Below the pieces are notes generated by a model. It was given only the letters and a program-made list of their open reading frames with translations. It ran no database searches and was not told where the DNA came from. The position numbers were made by a program, and so were the translations under genes. Positions 60,446 through 64,000 of a DNA stretch of 64,000 nt are shown here, in pieces (positions within the stretch are counted from its first letter, which is position 1; each line of letters begins with the position of its first letter). This stretch comes from Sphagnum compactum (taxonomy: Eukaryota; Bryophyta; Sphagnopsida; Sphagnales): positions 1,240,001-1,304,000 of the forward strand of contig OZ234496.1 of assembly GCA_965153455.1 (NCBI GenBank). The letters run 5' to 3'.

Positions 60446-63400
60446 ATGGAGGCAGGTTCAGAAGACAGATATGAGTTCAGTATGGATGGTGCAAGCTCAT
60501 GCCTGAGTATGGATGCCGTTAGCTCAGATTTGTTAGGGGATGGAACCGTGAGCTTTAGTCTTACACATGGAGAAGATGTTGGCAGCAGTTCTTCAGGAGG
60601 ATCTTCTCCCCTTGGGTGGCCTTTGGGCAAAATGGTGAGACATAGTACAGACCCTTCACCATCTTCATCTAACTTAACCAATGGAAGGGATACACATACA
60701 TGGGAACACAAAATGGAGATCAGAGAAACAGACCTTGCAGGTGATTTCACTTTGCATTGTGACTCTTTGCCCTTTCCTGTTTTTGTTTTCAAGATGTCCA
60801 GCAATTGTTGGAATTGATGTCTATACTAGAGCAGGTAGTGGAATTGAGGAGTTGTCACAAATCCTACCTCAACATGGATTATAACTGAAGGTTTTTACGA
60901 CTCAGGGAATTGTTCAGAATACCTTGAATGTTTGTGCCCTGTCAACAAATTGATGCATCTACAATGATGTGCAGAAAAGTCTATTCATTTTGCACTTCAT
61001 TAAATCATTTCTGTGGGTTCAAATATTGGACTCATTGGGGGATTGTCTCAGCATATGTGTGAAACCCTGAAGCATTTCCTCATCTGCGTATGAGATCCTT
61101 TGTGAAGTGTGTTCAGAACTGGCATCATGTCATAGTTGGTACCAAAACATCCACAATTTTCTTTATGAGTCACTTGAACACTGTTCTGCTTCTGGTTGTC
61201 CAGAGACACTAGCAACCATTGAACTACTATTAAATCAGCACTGTCCATAGCTATGGAACTTGAATTTTCATGTGTACAGTTTATGTACCTTATCTGCTGG
61301 ATGGTCTGATTCCTATGGGGCTTCTTTGTGTTTCCATGTGATACAGAGGTGGAGATGATGAAAGAGAAGTTTGCAAAGCTTTTGTTGGGAGAAGATATGT
61401 CTGGTGGTGCCAAGGGTGTCTGCACAGCAATGGCCATTTCAAACGCCATCACTAACCTTTCAGGTACATGTATTTTTGGTTGAGGTAGTAACTCTATACT
61501 TCCTTGGAGCTACTGTGGTTTGGTCACAGCACCTTGGATTGTTGTATACAAAACACTTTTGTACCCAATTTTTATCTGCACACCCTTTTCTTTTACCTGT
61601 CAGTGTTTTATACCCACACAAAAGGATATTTTCTGCTCAGCAGTTAGTGTGTTCTTGACATGGATGCAGCTTCAGTCTTTGGGCAGCTCTGGAAATTAGA
61701 GCCATTCCCTGCAGAGCGACGCACCATCTGGCGGAGAGAGATGGAATGGCTTCTCTCTGTCAGTGATCACATTGTGGAGCTTGTTCCTGCATTGCAAACT
61801 TTTCCAGATGGTAGTACTTCGGAGGTTAGGATGACTCAGTTGGTTTTTTGGTTCTTGCTCTAGTATCTGGTAAGTTCACATACTTGAGTTTTGTCTAGCT
61901 ACAAAGCTGACAATCTGAAAAAAGGTTGCAACAATGTACCATAGAGTCCTAGTTCATATTCTTATGGCAACTCCACGTTTGATGCTGCAGGTGATGGTCA
62001 GTAGGCCACGGTCAGACCTTCAATTGAACTTACCAGCTTTGCAGAAGCTGGAGAACATGCTCCTTGTATGTGCAGTAACTCTTGAAGCTGATAGGCTTTT
62101 TCCAGTAAATTTGTTTCTCTATTGAAATATGTCTCAAGTATTGTGTTTTAATTTCAAGCCTGTCATAATGGTATCAACCAAGTTGAATGATTAGAAACAA
62201 GTTGAAGGTTGGACCAATTTCAGTACTATACCACATGACATGGCTGTTTAGCACAAAGTTGTTGACTTTGTCTTCCCCTCTCATTGTCTCTTGTTCTGCC
62301 AGGACTCATTAGACATTTACCGTGAAATGGAATTTTGGTATGTTGACCGTGGAGTTGCTGGTGCTGAGACAATCAACCGAGTGGACTCAAAGGACTCTGT
62401 TCAAAGGCAGGAAGAGAAATGGTGGTTGCCAACTCCAAAGGTACCAGTCAGTGGTCTGAGTGAAGCATCAAGGAGACTATTGCATCACCAAAGGGATGCC
62501 ACTAGTCAAATCCTCAAAGCAGCCATGGCAATTAATTCCCAGGTTTTGTCTGAAATGGAGATTCCACACATCTACTTGAATTCTCTTCCCAAGGTGACTA
62601 TCATCGCTAGCTCTATCCATCAGCCCTGTATGGTTTACGTCTTTGATTGAACACCTGGTTCTGTTTTATTTCAGAGAAGTTATGGGCCCTTTTATGTCTG
62701 GTCAAAAATGTCTCTAATCTTGTTAGAAGTTTATCCCACTATTTTTAATCAGATTGACAGAAGATCAAAAGTTACTGACTCTTATGAAGAAATGGAAGTT
62801 GTGTTCACATGCTTGCTTCTCATTTCAACTTGCGTAGTGTCTGATATTCTACTTGATTTTTGCAGAATGGGAGGTCAAGCCTTGGAGATGTACTATACCG
62901 AACTATATCTTCTGACAACTTCTCAGCTGAAGGATTCCTATCCACACTGGATACTTCAGATGAGCACAGCATACTAGATTTAGCAAACCGATTAGAGACC
63001 ACAGTACTTGTATGGGGACAGCAGACTCACTTGAGACACTCACAGGTGTGGGCTAATGGAATGAAATCCAATGCAAAAGCATCATGGGGAAAGGTGAGGG
63101 AGTTTGTCAGTGAGGTGGATAGAAGGGTGGTGCTAGCAGATAGAGTAGAGAGTGTGCTAATCAGTCTGAAGCAGCGTGTCCCAGGGCTGCCACAGACTTC
63201 CTTGGACACCAACAAAATCCAATTCAACAGGGTGGGCATCTCTGAGGACTTTTGCAAGTAGTCAATAACCTGTGCAAGCATTCCTGGATTATTAGCTCCA
63301 TATTCTCAGAAGAAAGAGGTTGCAGGAAATGTGTACAGAGATGCATTAGCTTCCCTTAAAACTGACGACTCTTTGTGGACGGATTTGCAGGATGTTGGGT

Positions 63401-63810
63401 ATTCAATATTGGAGAGCTATTCACGAGTGCTTGAAAGTTTGGCATTCAACATCATTGCACGGATTGATGATGTTCGGTATGCGGATGACCTAGTGATACG
63501 CGCACTATCACCAGCAATTGCACCAGAAAGAGATTGCAATACAGAGTCACATCCCTGTCACGATAGATCAGATGGTGCATTCGACATGCAGTTGACTGCT
63601 GTTACCACTCTTTACGACACCCCCTCTGTTTCTCCAAGTGCATCCCCTCCTAGTCCCAATCTGATCACTGATGCTCCTCGTGACAGTATGAGAAGGACTG
63701 CATCACTATTCTCTTCTTTCAGCAAAGTCATATCAGAGTACACAGGTTATGGAGGCAATCTTGAGAGCAGTAATAATGCTCTTCACTGCCCACCAGCCGA
63801 GCATGAATAG
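60446..63810 (+). CDS. RopGEF: PRONE-domain guanine nucleotide exchange factor for ROP GTPases
   Basis: Activates plant Rho (ROP/RAC) GTPases by GDP release at the plasma membrane. Seven exons: 60446-60740, 61347-61463, 61670-61824, 61991-62065, 62303-62593, 62866-63231 and 63391-63810. All are phase-consistent; 1719 nt, 572 aa, the usual RopGEF length. The variable Ser-rich N-terminus is residues 1-98. PRONE spans about 99-470: [20 protein letters not shown], then [60 protein letters not shown] and [10 protein letters not shown]. Later PRONE blocks are [36 protein letters not shown] and [16 protein letters not shown]. The conserved WW motif (KWWLP) is intact. The C-terminal tail (about 472-572) is Ser/Pro-rich and has [21 protein letters not shown], a segment typical of tails that are phosphorylated by receptor-like kinases. 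The start ATG is the first in a frame that reads through to PRONE. Confidence 0.93.
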
Positions 63811-64000
63811 CTAAAACATCAGCTGGGCATCTGAGCATATCTAATGCTGTGTAAATTTAGCAAATCCTTCTTGCGTTTTGAGTTGGAGGAAGGTAGTGGC
63901 TTCTTCATCAACTTACAAGCATGCAAATTGTAATCAAATAGAAATCATAAACCATTTTGAGGAGGGTTCCTAGGGGTATTTGATTGCGCTTCTGGAGCTC
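63811..64000 (+). other. 3' UTR of the RopGEF gene
   Basis: Follows the TAG stop at 63,808-63,810. No other feature. It includes possible polyadenylation-type A-rich sequence near 63,935-63,955. Confidence 0.4.

Overview
This is nuclear DNA from a land plant. Every recognisable gene belongs to a plant family: an ankyrin-Raf-like kinase, an NHL/LEA2 protein, a laccase, a RanBPM homologue, a DMP (DUF679) protein and a PRONE-type RopGEF. Introns are short, GT-AG and T-rich. Telomere-like CCCTAAA motifs occur in several places. Genes are sparse, with long AT-rich spacers of decayed repeats, so the genome is probably not compact. I cannot place it to species or lineage from sequence alone.

Layout: 0.4-5.0 kb (-) is an 11-exon ankyrin-repeat kinase with a 52-bp tandem array just upstream. 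5.5-17.6 kb is gene-poor: a foldback MITE, several decayed unidentified ORFs, a 181-bp duplication and a dispersed repeat. 17.7-18.7 kb (-) is a two-exon NHL/LEA2 membrane protein. 19.4-21.1 kb holds a T-rich duplication and a 44-bp array with telomere motifs. 21.6-25.0 kb (-) is an eight-exon laccase whose only visible lesion is a one-base frameshift near 23,640. 25.5-28.0 kb holds a perfect hairpin, a SINE-like element, a 33/40-bp telomere-motif array and a ~60-bp array. The last array runs into a 70-aa arabinogalactan-peptide-like ORF. 28.2-35.0 kb (+) is a 16-exon RanBPM homologue (SPRY-LisH-CTLH-CRA). 38.2-40.1 kb (+) is an unidentified, broken Ser/Pro-rich coding region. 40-49 kb is repeats and hairpins. 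49.8-54.7 kb (+) holds two separated remnants of a Helitron-type transposon (N-terminal helicase-like domain and Pif1-type helicase core). 56.1-56.7 kb (-) is an intronless DMP gene. 60.4-63.8 kb (+) is a seven-exon RopGEF.

The genes do not form an operon or evident cluster. Their roles (signalling kinase, ROP GTPase activation, ubiquitin-ligase scaffold, cell-wall oxidase, membrane proteins) are ordinary for plants. For the four multi-exon genes I built splice models by eye. Three close as intact reading frames (419, 468 and 572 aa). The laccase is exactly one base short of a multiple of three.

I found no convincing new biological system. The best leads are the unidentified decayed ORFs at 7-16 kb, the fragmented Helitron, the laccase frameshift with its Met axial-ligand position, the AG-peptide-like ORF that begins inside a tandem array, and the long hairpins.
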